Assembly (NCBI GenBank): GCA_015066525.1
Contig: SVOG01000035.1
Location: 1 to 64,000, forward strand
Length of the DNA stretch: 64,000 nucleotides
Direction: 5' to 3'
DNA from: Oscillospiraceae bacterium
GTDB lineage: Bacteria > Bacillota > Clostridia > Oscillospirales > Acutalibacteraceae
Shown in pieces: positions 1-8,746 of the stretch. Position numbers and translations under genes: made by a program. A model generated the notes under the pieces. That model did not search any database and had not been told where the DNA came from. It saw only the letters and a program-made list of their open reading frames with translations. Position 1 is the first letter of the stretch, and each line of letters opens with the position of its first letter.

Positions 1-765
1 TGAGAAGTACTTCTTGCCAGCGTCAGTTCTCTCCTTCTTGTATGTACCTGCAACGGGGTGCTGGAAACGAGTGGGGTTAGTTGAGTTACCTGTGATAGAA
101 ACGTCAACGTTCTCCTTCCACATGATAGCAACGCCCTCTGTTACGTCGTTAGCGCCGTAGCAGTTAACCTTTGAACGCAGACCTGTGGAGTAAGCCTTGC
201 GGAATACTTCCTTAACTTCGCCAGTAGCGTAGTCCATTTCAGTCTCAACGTATGTAAAGCCGTTAACTCTTGCGATGATCTGAGCGGCGTCCTTACCAAG
301 ACCGTTCAGGATAACACGCAGGGGCTTCTGACGAACCTTGTTAGCCTTCTCAGCGATACCGATAGCGCCCTCAGCAGCAGCGAATGACTCGTGACCAGCC
401 AGGAAAGCAAAGCACTCTGTATCTTCCTCAAGGAGCATCTTGCCCAGGTTACCGTGACCAAGACCTACCTTACGCTGGTCAGCAACAGAACCGGGGATAC
501 AGAAAGCCTGGAGACCCTCACCGATTGCAGCAGCAGCGTCAGCAGCCTTTGTGCAGCCCTTCTTGATAGCGATAGCGCAGCCTACGGTGTAAGCCCACTT
601 TGCATTCTCAAAGCAAATCGGCTGGATGCCTTCTGTGATTTTATAAGGGTCGAAGCCCTTAGCCTGGCAGATTTCTCTGCACTCTTCGATTGACTTGATG
701 TCGTATTTAGCGAGAACGGCAAGGATTTGCTTTTCTCTTCTTTCATATGATTCAAATAAAGCCAT
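1..765 (-). CDS. GGGtGRT family protein (C-terminus cut by window edge)
   Basis: Frame open from ATG at 765 (MALFESYERREKQILAVLAKYDIKS...) to the window edge; SD aggagg upstream; sequence resembles the GGGtGRT family paired with NifU-like genes in Clostridia. Confidence 0.8.
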   Translation of the reverse strand, partial: MALFESYERREKQILAVLAKYDIKSIEECREICQAKGFDPYKITEGIQPICFENAKWAYTVGCAIAIKKGCTKAADAAAAIGEGLQAFCIPGSVADQRKVGLGHGNLGKMLLEEDTECFAFLAGHESFAAAEGAIGIAEKANKVRQKPLRVILNGLGKDAAQIIARVNGFTYVETEMDYATGEVKEVFRKAYSTGLRSKVNCYGANDVTEGVAIMWKENVDVSITGNSTNPTRFQHPVAGTYKKERTDAGKKYFS

Positions 766-783
766 GATATAATCCTCCTGTTC

Positions 784-1482
784 TTACTCTTTACGCGGGT
801 CGATTACTTTAACAGCGTCGTCCACTCTGCCGTACTGTCCCTGCGCCTTTTCAAATGCGGTGTTAGCGTCGTCGCCGGCTTTGATGAAATCCATCATCTT
901 GCCGAAGTTTACGAACTTGTAGCCGATGATTTCGTCGTCCTCATCGAGAGCGATGCCGGTGATATAACCGTCGGTCATCTCGAGATAACGCGGACCCTTA
1001 GCGATAGTGCCGTAAAGGGTACCAACCTGGGAGCGAAGTCCCTTGCCGAGGTCCTCAAGACCTGCGCCGATGACGAGACCGCCCTCGGAGAATGCAGACT
1101 GTGTACGACCGTAGACAATCTGGAGGAAGAGTTCGCGCATAGCGGTGTTAATAGCGTCGCAAACGAGGTCGGTATTGAGCGCTTCGAGAATCGTTCTGCC
1201 GGGGAGAATCTCAGAAGCCATAGCAGCCGAGTGGGTCATACCCGAGCAACCGATTGTCTCAACGAGAGCCTCCTGGATAACGCCCTCCTTGACATTGAGG
1301 GTAAGCTTACAGGTACCCTGCTGAGGAGCACACCAGCCAATACCGTGTGTAAAGCCGGAAATGTCGCTGATTTCCTTAGCCTTTACCCACTTTGCCTCTT
1401 CCGGAATCGGTGCAGCACCATGTGCCACGCCCTGATGTACCGGACACATCATTTCAACTTCGTGTGAATAAATCATATCCAT
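784..1482 (-). CDS. NifU-like iron-sulfur cluster assembly scaffold protein
   Basis: 232 aa ORF; conserved Cys motifs (GWCAPQQGTCKL, TIGCSGMTHSAA); directly upstream of the GGGtGRT gene. Confidence 0.75.
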   Translation of the reverse strand: MDMIYSHEVEMMCPVHQGVAHGAAPIPEEAKWVKAKEISDISGFTHGIGWCAPQQGTCKLTLNVKEGVIQEALVETIGCSGMTHSAAMASEILPGRTILEALNTDLVCDAINTAMRELFLQIVYGRTQSAFSEGGLVIGAGLEDLGKGLRSQVGTLYGTIAKGPRYLEMTDGYITGIALDEDDEIIGYKFVNFGKMMDFIKAGDDANTAFEKAQGQYGRVDDAVKVIDPRKE

Positions 1483-1586
1483 ACTCCTTTGTTTTAGAAT
1501 AATATAAATAATTCTTTTATATCTTTTATATTATAACGAATAATGATGTCAACTGCAAGAGAAAATAGAATTTTTTTGAAAAACAG

Positions 1587-1614
1587 TAACGGGAGGGCGT
1601 GTGCCCTCCCGTTA
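1587..1614 (-). terminator. Rho-independent terminator-like hairpin
   Basis: taacgggagggc-gtgt-gccctcccgtta, followed on the minus strand by ctgtttttcaaaaaaa. Confidence 0.7.
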
Positions 1615-1626
1615 TGCTTTGAAGTA

Positions 1627-4600
1627 TTACTTTGTTTTGACGGATTTTGCCTTGGACCATCCTGAATAGTATTTTGTCTTGCCAACCGTCTTATAGGTAC
1701 GGATGCGGACGTAGTAGGTCTTCTTCGCCTTGAGCTTCTTAACAGTAGTCTTCACGGTCTTATTCTTCTTGACGGTAACGGTTTTGTTGCCCTTCTTGAA
1801 GTTCTTATCCGTCGAGTACTGAATCTGGTAGCCCGTGGTTTGCGTTGTCTGCTTCGTCCAGGTTGCCGTAAACGCTTTCTTGCCCTTGGTCAATTTCTTA
1901 AGGCTCGTGCCCTTCGGGTTAATCTTAAAGGTGAGCGTTTTGCTGCCGGTGTAATTACCCTTAAAGGTAATTTTAACCTTATAGCTGCCGATAGCCTTTC
2001 TGCCCTTGGGGTAGGATACGGTATACTGGGAGGCGGCAATCGTTTTGCCCTTTGCATCCTTAACCGTTACGCCCGGTTTTTTCACCTTGCCGTCGTAGGT
2101 ATAGGCGGCTTTGGTGAGGGCAACGGTTTTAATGGCGGGGATGGCGTTCCATTCGGTATTGCCCTTATGCGCACATGCTGTGCAGACATAAGTATATGAG
2201 CCGTTTTTGCCGATGCCGGCGGGTGACGCCACCTTTTTGTACTGATGCACCGCAATATCCGTTTGCGCGCCGCAGGAGCATTCCTTGTAATGGGAATGAT
2301 CGGTGATAACCCAGCTGCCGTAGGAGTGGGTGTGGATAGCCGGGAATATGTAGGTAATCACCGCGGAGCCGCCGCCGATGGTGACCTCCACATTTACATT
2401 GCTGCATACCTTGTTATCCACCACAACTTTAAGCGGATTTTTGTCGTCGCGCTTGAACTTGGCAGCCGGTACGCCGTCGAGCTCCCTGGGGAACAGCGTA
2501 ATCTGAACGGCGTAGGTTTTGTCCTTCTGGAAGGTGGCGTTTTTGCTCATATAGCTGAAGTTGCCCTGCTTGTCGCAGGTGCCCCAGCCAACGCCGCCGA
2601 CCACATAATCGCTGCTGTAATCTTCCGGCGCATATACTGCGTCGGCAGGCAGTTTAATATTATAATCGGGCGTTTTGCCCACTTCGGGCGCGGTGATACC
2701 GGAAAAGTTCACCTTTTCCACGGTCTGAATGCTGCAATCAAGCGGCTTCGAGCCGGCATGCGCATAGGTGGTAAACGGGCTGAACTGCGGCTCTTCGGCT
2801 GTTCCGTTAGATGTGGTGCTGCCGTTGAAGTACACCTTATACGACGGATTGCCGTTATTGGTGGCAAAGCTGAAGCCGTTCGCCGTGTCGGCAATCAGGT
2901 CCGCATGCACCGTATACACATGATTGGGCAGGAACACATCGGTGGACTCCATAATTTCGCCGTCCGTGCCGACGGTTTCATCCACCCAATAAATGCCGTT
3001 TTTCTGCCAGCTGCTGTTGGACGCTTTGAGTGAATAGCCCGTATTGGCAAGCGTTGCCGTATAGCTTGGGTGCTTGCCCGCCACAGGCATTTCTATATCA
3101 TTAATCTTGATTTCATTAATGACGGAGTCGCTCACTTCGCCGAATTGAACGGTAACGGCAATCGCCTTTTCGAGCGAATTGGTTTTGTAGCGTTTTACGG
3201 TTGCCGCCTTGCCGTCCACCTTGGCGTTGACCGCAGGCAGCACATCGGCGTAGTTGGCAAAGTAGTAAGCGCTTGCATCCGAAATGAATACGGGAATGGT
3301 TGCCGAATAGCGATGTCCTTCAACGAATTTTGTGCTTGAAGTAATCTCTGAATTCGTTGTTTCATCTCTCCAGACAATCGGGTGCTTGGTCAGGTTAAGA
3401 CTGTATTTTGCGCCCGCAGCCTTGCTGACGCTTGTATCGGGCGTTGCGTTCTCCTTGGGAGAGGTAAGTCCCGAAAGCTCCACCTTTTTCACCTCGGGCG
3501 AAAGGATGTCAATCACCTTGCCCTCTTTGACCAGCGTGCCGCAATCGGTGCAATAGGTATCGCCCGTGTAGCCCGTAGTGGTCAGCGTTGCATCCACTGC
3601 GTCCACCACCTTTGTGTTGGCGTGAACGCGCGGCGTTGTTTTGCCGCGGATGATTGCCTTACACTTGCTGCACTTGGAATCGCCGGAATAGCCGTAGGTG
3701 GTGCAGGTGCCCGCCTTTTCGGTGCCTGCAATCGCCGTGATAACACCGGTGTGCTCCTTGCCGCCCGGGATAGCTTCGCCGTACTTTTTCACATTGCCAC
3801 ATTCAAGGCAAATCGTGTTGCCCGTATAGCCGTTCTTGGTGCAGACGGGGTCGTAGGCGCCCACGGTTTCCGTGGCACCCGTGTGCGTGCAGTCTGCGGA
3901 CGCGATTTTCGGCTCAAAGGTGAACTCGCCGCCGCCCGTCCAGCCATCAAAATTGGTGGGAATGGTGCACTTTATCTTCCACTTGCCACCGTTTACGGGG
4001 GTGAGGTTAAAGTAGTTGGTGACGTTGATTTTTTTGCCGTACATCGAAGTGTCCTTCGGCGTATAGTAAACCGTCCAGCCCGTACATCTGGGGTTGGTTT
4101 TATTGATAAGATTGTTCTTTGCGTAGGTGGACGGAGAGAACACGATTACCAAATCGTCGCCGCTCTGCACCAGGTCGGCGCTTGCCGAGCCGTACTGCAC
4201 GTAAACCAGGTCATTGCTCTTGGTCCAGTTTGCTTTTGTCGGCGTGCCGTTAACATTGCGGTAGAGCGTGTCCTTTGACCAATGCTCGCAAACATCGCAT
4301 TCGCGGTAGGGCGTTCCCTTGCCGTCGCCGCTTGTCCACGGGGTGCTCTGACGCGCCCAGTTGCGCCATTCGTGTGGTTCAAGCGTGGTTTCTTCGCACT
4401 TGCCGCCGGAGCCGTTGTAATCGCACTTCAGGCGGTGCTGAACAAAGCTGTCGTAGCTGTAGTCCACTTCGGAATTATTGTATGTGTGGTCGTGCTCCAT
4501 CACATATTTTTCGTAGCCGCAATCGGTGCAGGTTCTCACCCACCATTTGCGTCCTGCCGTGTCGGTAACATATTTCTTTTTGTCGCCCGCGCTGTAGCCG

Positions 4601-6309
4601 AAGTGGTGACTGTAGGTCTTCTTTTTTGATTCCTCGCAGCCGTCGGCGTGGCACATCATATAATGCCCCAAATCCTCGTAAACGGTAACGCTTTTGCCGG
4701 TGTTCAGCGGCAGCGTGAATTTAACCTTGCGGACGGGAACCACCTTGTCGTAAATATGCTTAACAACCAGCTGCGCCGCCTTGGTATAAGCGGTGGAGCC
4801 GCCCTTGTTGGTGATTTTGCATCTGAAATAGATGTCGTACATACAGTTGTCGCAGCGAACCGCCACCTTGAGGTTGGGCGTTTTGGAGCCCTTAATCAGC
4901 GGGTACTGGCAGCCGAAGTCGGAGGTATAATCATCCTTCAGGGCAACCCAGTTGCCGTCGTCGATTCTGCGCTCCCACTGATAGGTAACATCGGAGTTGG
5001 AGTAAACGCCGGTGCTGAAGGTTTTAATCAGATTGCTTTCGTGGTACTGGTCATCAAGGCTGAGCGCATCGTTACTGGAAACCGGAGCAGTAACGTCCTT
5101 GGGCTGCTTGAGAATAATCAGCGTGTCGCTTTTGCTTGCGCCGCAGACCGTGCAGGTGCCGTAGACGTTAAAGGTATGGTTTGCCACATTTGACCTGTGG
5201 TTAGGCTCATCGCAGAATCTGCAGTTTTGCCAGTGCTGCGTGCCGTTGTAATCCCAGCGTGATTCGGGATCCTTGGCGTGAGCGCCGTGAAGATGTCCGT
5301 TGTGAACGGTGTCGATATGATCTTCAAAATCATCGTCGCAAATGCAGCGCTCATCAACGTTCGGGCAATCGCAGCCCGCGTCCTTGCAGCGTTCAACGCA
5401 GCATTCGCGGCAAAGGTATTCGCCCGCTGCCTCGCAGCTCATACACTGCACAACATCGCAGAAGCAGTCGCCGCAATCCGCGCAAAAATGCTCCTCGTAA
5501 TCAGGGTCTTCCACGCACATACCGAGCGAGCAATCGCTCTCTGCGATGCAGCATTCCAGACAGAAACCGCAGAGGTCGCACTGCTCCACCGCGCAAAACG
5601 GTGTGCCGCAGTTTTCGCAGATATGGTCAAGCCAATCGCTGTCTTCTATGCAGTATTCGCCGCATTCGCAACCCTCGCTCTGCGCGTTTTCAAGGCAGCA
5701 GTCGGGGCAGAACCCGCAAATATCGCAGAGTTCCAGACCTTCGTCATAAAGGCATCTGTTGCACTGCTCGCAAATCTGACATTCGTTGGAGCAGTGGCTC
5801 CTTGTGTTTGTGATTTCGCAGGGGTCGGTTTCACCCTCAAAGCAGTAATCGCAAATCGGACAGTGCGTATTATGAACAAACTCAATGCAGTCCTCGCAGT
5901 AGCCGCAGCTGTCGCAGATATCCTTGCAGTCGCGGCAAACAAAGCAGCTTTTGCACACCTGGTCTTCATCGCCGTCAAAGCACTGAAAACAGTTCACGCA
6001 GTGGTCGTTGCCGCCGATGGCGCAAGCCTCGCACCTGTGACACTCGTCGCAGAAATTGCCTTCGTTTTTCAGGCAACAGCCGCAGTCGGCGCAGTGCGTT
6101 GTTTCGTAGCAATCCGAATTTGCCGCTTCCTCGGAGCAGAGTCCGCAGTTATCGCAAACCCAGTCGCCCCAATTATAGTGGCCGCATACTTCGCACACCT
6201 CGCCGTCCCAAACCTCTTCGGAACGCGCCAACGCCTGAAACGGCGCCATTGAGGTCATCGTTAGCACCATTGTCAGTGCCATCAGTAAACTGAAAATCCG
6301 TTTTTTCAT
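1627..6309 (-). CDS. Large secreted protein: Cys-rich N-terminal region, zinc-ribbon-like repeats, FN3-like Lys-rich C-terminus
   Basis: 1560 aa; signal peptide MKKRIFSLLMALTMVLTMTSMAPFQALA; dense CxxC pairs over about residues 36-330; GYTGDxxCxxCG repeats; C-terminal FN3-like block. Confidence 0.85.
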   Translation of the reverse strand: MKKRIFSLLMALTMVLTMTSMAPFQALARSEEVWDGEVCEVCGHYNWGDWVCDNCGLCSEEAANSDCYETTHCADCGCCLKNEGNFCDECHRCEACAIGGNDHCVNCFQCFDGDEDQVCKSCFVCRDCKDICDSCGYCEDCIEFVHNTHCPICDYCFEGETDPCEITNTRSHCSNECQICEQCNRCLYDEGLELCDICGFCPDCCLENAQSEGCECGEYCIEDSDWLDHICENCGTPFCAVEQCDLCGFCLECCIAESDCSLGMCVEDPDYEEHFCADCGDCFCDVVQCMSCEAAGEYLCRECCVERCKDAGCDCPNVDERCICDDDFEDHIDTVHNGHLHGAHAKDPESRWDYNGTQHWQNCRFCDEPNHRSNVANHTFNVYGTCTVCGASKSDTLIILKQPKDVTAPVSSNDALSLDDQYHESNLIKTFSTGVYSNSDVTYQWERRIDDGNWVALKDDYTSDFGCQYPLIKGSKTPNLKVAVRCDNCMYDIYFRCKITNKGGSTAYTKAAQLVVKHIYDKVVPVRKVKFTLPLNTGKSVTVYEDLGHYMMCHADGCEESKKKTYSHHFGYSAGDKKKYVTDTAGRKWWVRTCTDCGYEKYVMEHDHTYNNSEVDYSYDSFVQHRLKCDYNGSGGKCEETTLEPHEWRNWARQSTPWTSGDGKGTPYRECDVCEHWSKDTLYRNVNGTPTKANWTKSNDLVYVQYGSASADLVQSGDDLVIVFSPSTYAKNNLINKTNPRCTGWTVYYTPKDTSMYGKKINVTNYFNLTPVNGGKWKIKCTIPTNFDGWTGGGEFTFEPKIASADCTHTGATETVGAYDPVCTKNGYTGNTICLECGNVKKYGEAIPGGKEHTGVITAIAGTEKAGTCTTYGYSGDSKCSKCKAIIRGKTTPRVHANTKVVDAVDATLTTTGYTGDTYCTDCGTLVKEGKVIDILSPEVKKVELSGLTSPKENATPDTSVSKAAGAKYSLNLTKHPIVWRDETTNSEITSSTKFVEGHRYSATIPVFISDASAYYFANYADVLPAVNAKVDGKAATVKRYKTNSLEKAIAVTVQFGEVSDSVINEIKINDIEMPVAGKHPSYTATLANTGYSLKASNSSWQKNGIYWVDETVGTDGEIMESTDVFLPNHVYTVHADLIADTANGFSFATNNGNPSYKVYFNGSTTSNGTAEEPQFSPFTTYAHAGSKPLDCSIQTVEKVNFSGITAPEVGKTPDYNIKLPADAVYAPEDYSSDYVVGGVGWGTCDKQGNFSYMSKNATFQKDKTYAVQITLFPRELDGVPAAKFKRDDKNPLKVVVDNKVCSNVNVEVTIGGGSAVITYIFPAIHTHSYGSWVITDHSHYKECSCGAQTDIAVHQYKKVASPAGIGKNGSYTYVCTACAHKGNTEWNAIPAIKTVALTKAAYTYDGKVKKPGVTVKDAKGKTIAASQYTVSYPKGRKAIGSYKVKITFKGNYTGSKTLTFKINPKGTSLKKLTKGKKAFTATWTKQTTQTTGYQIQYSTDKNFKKGNKTVTVKKNKTVKTTVKKLKAKKTYYVRIRTYKTVGKTKYYSGWSKAKSVKTK

Positions 6310-6369
6310 AGCTTTTTCCTTTCGTTTTGCCGGGGGTTAACTATCGAAAAATGCCGCAAGGCGGCTACA

Positions 6370-6413
6370 CCTCATCCGTCGGCTTCGCCGCCACCTTCTC
6401 CTCAAGGAGAAGG
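6370..6413 (-). repeat. Copy 3 of a two-hairpin intergenic repeat
   Basis: Reverse complement ccttctccttgaggagaaggtggcggcgaagccgacggatgagg shares layout with 15872-15920 and 19951-19998. Confidence 0.65.
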
Positions 6414-6525
6414 CAAATAGGTAGAAAAATATAAAGTCTGTAACCTTGCGGTTGCGGGCTTTATATTTCCTTTGCGTGGCGGCGGGTTGCCCCGCCGCGT
6501 GGGTTTATGTTCGTTTTAATGCTTG

Positions 6526-8526
6526 TTATTTTCTGGTTTTGAATTCCTTTACGGGTGACCAATTAGCCGAATAAATCTTCTTAGTACGTCCTTTGCTGTC
6601 CTTAACGGTTTTGTAGGTGCGAATCTTGAAGTAATACTTGGTATTCTTCTTCAGACCGGTAATCTTCTTGACCGTGGTTTTGTTGCTTGTCACCGTCACG
6701 GTCTTATTGTTCTTTTTGAAACCGCCGCTGGTGGAGTACATAATCTCGTAGCCGGTTGTGCCCTTTGTTTGCTTGTTCCACTGGGGCGAAATCCAATTCT
6801 TGCCCGTGGAAGCGGTTTTAAGCAGCGTGGTGCCCTTGGGAAGAATGCTGAAGGTTACGGTCTTGCTGCCCGAATAATTGCCCTTAAACGCAATCTTGAT
6901 GGAGTATTCGTTAATTGTTCTCGGGCTTTTTGCGCTGTAGGTGAGCGTGTAATCGGTATTGTTTTTGAGCAGCTTGGAGCCGTTGTAAACCTTAACGGCG
7001 GGCTTGTGCACCTTGCCGTCGTAGGTGTAGCTTTTTGCCGAAAGAGTAACCTTTGCGGCAGAGCCCATCGCCTTTCTTGTAATCTTGAAGGTGCCGGAGC
7101 GTGTGCCTGCATAGTCGCCCTTGCCGGTGATGGTATAGCTTGCTGTGCCGGCGTTGATATTGTTTTTGTAGGTAACGCTGTAATCGGTGCCTTCCACAAG
7201 CTTTTTGCTGCCGTCATATACCGCCTGCACCGCCTTTTTGGCGCTGCCCGAGTAAGTGTAAACATACTGGCTTGAAACGCCTGTAACGCTGCAATCGTTG
7301 ATGTTTTTGAGGCATTTGCCCAGCGTAACAATCACAATCTCCACATCCGTGTGATTTTCACGCTGGCGGAAATGCGGCGTGATATTGGCGCTGTTGCCGT
7401 TATAGGTGGCGCTACTGAGACCGTCGAGCGTGTAGCCGAAGTTTGCCGTCACCGCCATTTCCTTGGTGTAGCTGTGGCCGAACACAAATGTATCGCCGGG
7501 CACTAAATATCTGTTGTCCGTGAGGTCGTAGAAGCCCACGCCGTAGCAGATTTCTCTGCCGTCATTATCCGTGGGAGAAACGACATACTTATCTTCCTCG
7601 GGGGTAAAGCTCCAGCTCGGCGAAGAGCCCGCAAAGAACTTATCGGTGCCCTTGAGCTTAATGGTTTTGATGCTGCCTTTGCACAGATAGGTGCCGTAAA
7701 TCTGCAGATACTTCCTACAGGGCGCCCAGTCAACATGATAAAACGCCATTGCCTGCGCGTTAAACTCTGTGCCGTTGACATAAACCCCCACATCGTGAGC
7801 AATATCGCCCGTTGCAGTCTGCTGCTCTTTGGTGGCAAACTCATAGCCGTCATTGGCTTTAAGACGGATATAAAAGCGATAGTTTTTAGCTGCTTCAAAG
7901 GTATCGTTTACGGTGAGGTCGGTTTCGGTGGAGTCGTCCGTCCACTTAACCGCGCCGCCGACAAAGCCCGGGTCATCCTGTACGGTGTACAGCGAATACG
8001 CGTCGCCGCCGGCTACCGTGAACGCAGTGCTCATCTTTTCACCGACATTGGGGAAAACGAAGTCGCGGATGCTGACGCTGCTGATAACCTGATTCGGCTG
8101 ACAGTTGGAAAGCCGGAGCGCAACATCAAATGCCCCGGTTTCGCCGGGAAGTTCCTCCAGTCCGGCAACCGCGCCGTCCATCGTGCATTCCACATTGGAG
8201 GTTTCGAGATAATAGCCGTTGTTCAGCCTGATGCGCGCCGTCACGACATAATTGTGGCCTGTTTTGAACACGGCGTTGGGGGTGAGTCCCACGCCTTCGG
8301 TCGCATCATACCAGGAAACACCGTTGTTGTAGGCAGTGGTGTCGATATAATACGCGCTGCTGTTTGTGGACAGCTGAAAGACCGGTGAATCGCCGGTGTA
8401 CGGCGTCTTGACTCCCGTTATGCTCACAGCCGTAACAGGGGTGTCTGCAAAAGCGGACAAATCCATACCTGCGCACATACTGAGCATCATCAATAATGCC
8501 AGGAATAAAGATAATGATTTTTTCAT
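6526..8526 (-). CDS. Secreted surface protein with FN3-like C-terminal domain
   Basis: Within ORF 6526..8688; likely start is MKKSLSLFLALLMMLSMCAGMDLSAFA at 8526 with SD aggagg; C-terminus related to the 1560-aa protein. Confidence 0.8.
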   Translation of the reverse strand: MKKSLSLFLALLMMLSMCAGMDLSAFADTPVTAVSITGVKTPYTGDSPVFQLSTNSSAYYIDTTAYNNGVSWYDATEGVGLTPNAVFKTGHNYVVTARIRLNNGYYLETSNVECTMDGAVAGLEELPGETGAFDVALRLSNCQPNQVISSVSIRDFVFPNVGEKMSTAFTVAGGDAYSLYTVQDDPGFVGGAVKWTDDSTETDLTVNDTFEAAKNYRFYIRLKANDGYEFATKEQQTATGDIAHDVGVYVNGTEFNAQAMAFYHVDWAPCRKYLQIYGTYLCKGSIKTIKLKGTDKFFAGSSPSWSFTPEEDKYVVSPTDNDGREICYGVGFYDLTDNRYLVPGDTFVFGHSYTKEMAVTANFGYTLDGLSSATYNGNSANITPHFRQRENHTDVEIVIVTLGKCLKNINDCSVTGVSSQYVYTYSGSAKKAVQAVYDGSKKLVEGTDYSVTYKNNINAGTASYTITGKGDYAGTRSGTFKITRKAMGSAAKVTLSAKSYTYDGKVHKPAVKVYNGSKLLKNNTDYTLTYSAKSPRTINEYSIKIAFKGNYSGSKTVTFSILPKGTTLLKTASTGKNWISPQWNKQTKGTTGYEIMYSTSGGFKKNNKTVTVTSNKTTVKKITGLKKNTKYYFKIRTYKTVKDSKGRTKKIYSANWSPVKEFKTRK

Positions 8527-8710
8527 AAATTTCCTCCTTTGCTGATTCAAGGTATACTTCATTTTCATTATATCTGACAAAAAATTAAAAGTCACTAGCA
8601 CAAGTGACAGTAACAGAAAAAAGTTTTGAGTTTTGAGATTTGAGTTTTGAGTAGCAAATGTACTGCGTCGCTGCCTTTTACAGCTCAACGCTCAAAACGG
8701 TTTGTCTAAC

Positions 8711-8741
8711 AAAAAAATCCCGACATAAGTCGGGATTTTTA
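8711..8741 (-). terminator. Terminator at end of hydrogenase operon
   Basis: aaaaaaatcccgacataagtcgggattttt; symmetric, U-tract on both strands. Confidence 0.8.
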
Positions 8742-8746
8742 TGGAA

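Noticed and set aside
1494-1685. 63-aa minus-strand ORF
   Set aside because: Spans a terminator hairpin and the end of the surface-protein gene; no SD
5278-6252. 324-aa Ala/Val-rich plus-strand ORF
   Set aside because: Antisense to the Cys-rich region: CGCA/CAC-type codons read on the opposite strand give Ala/Val; not independent
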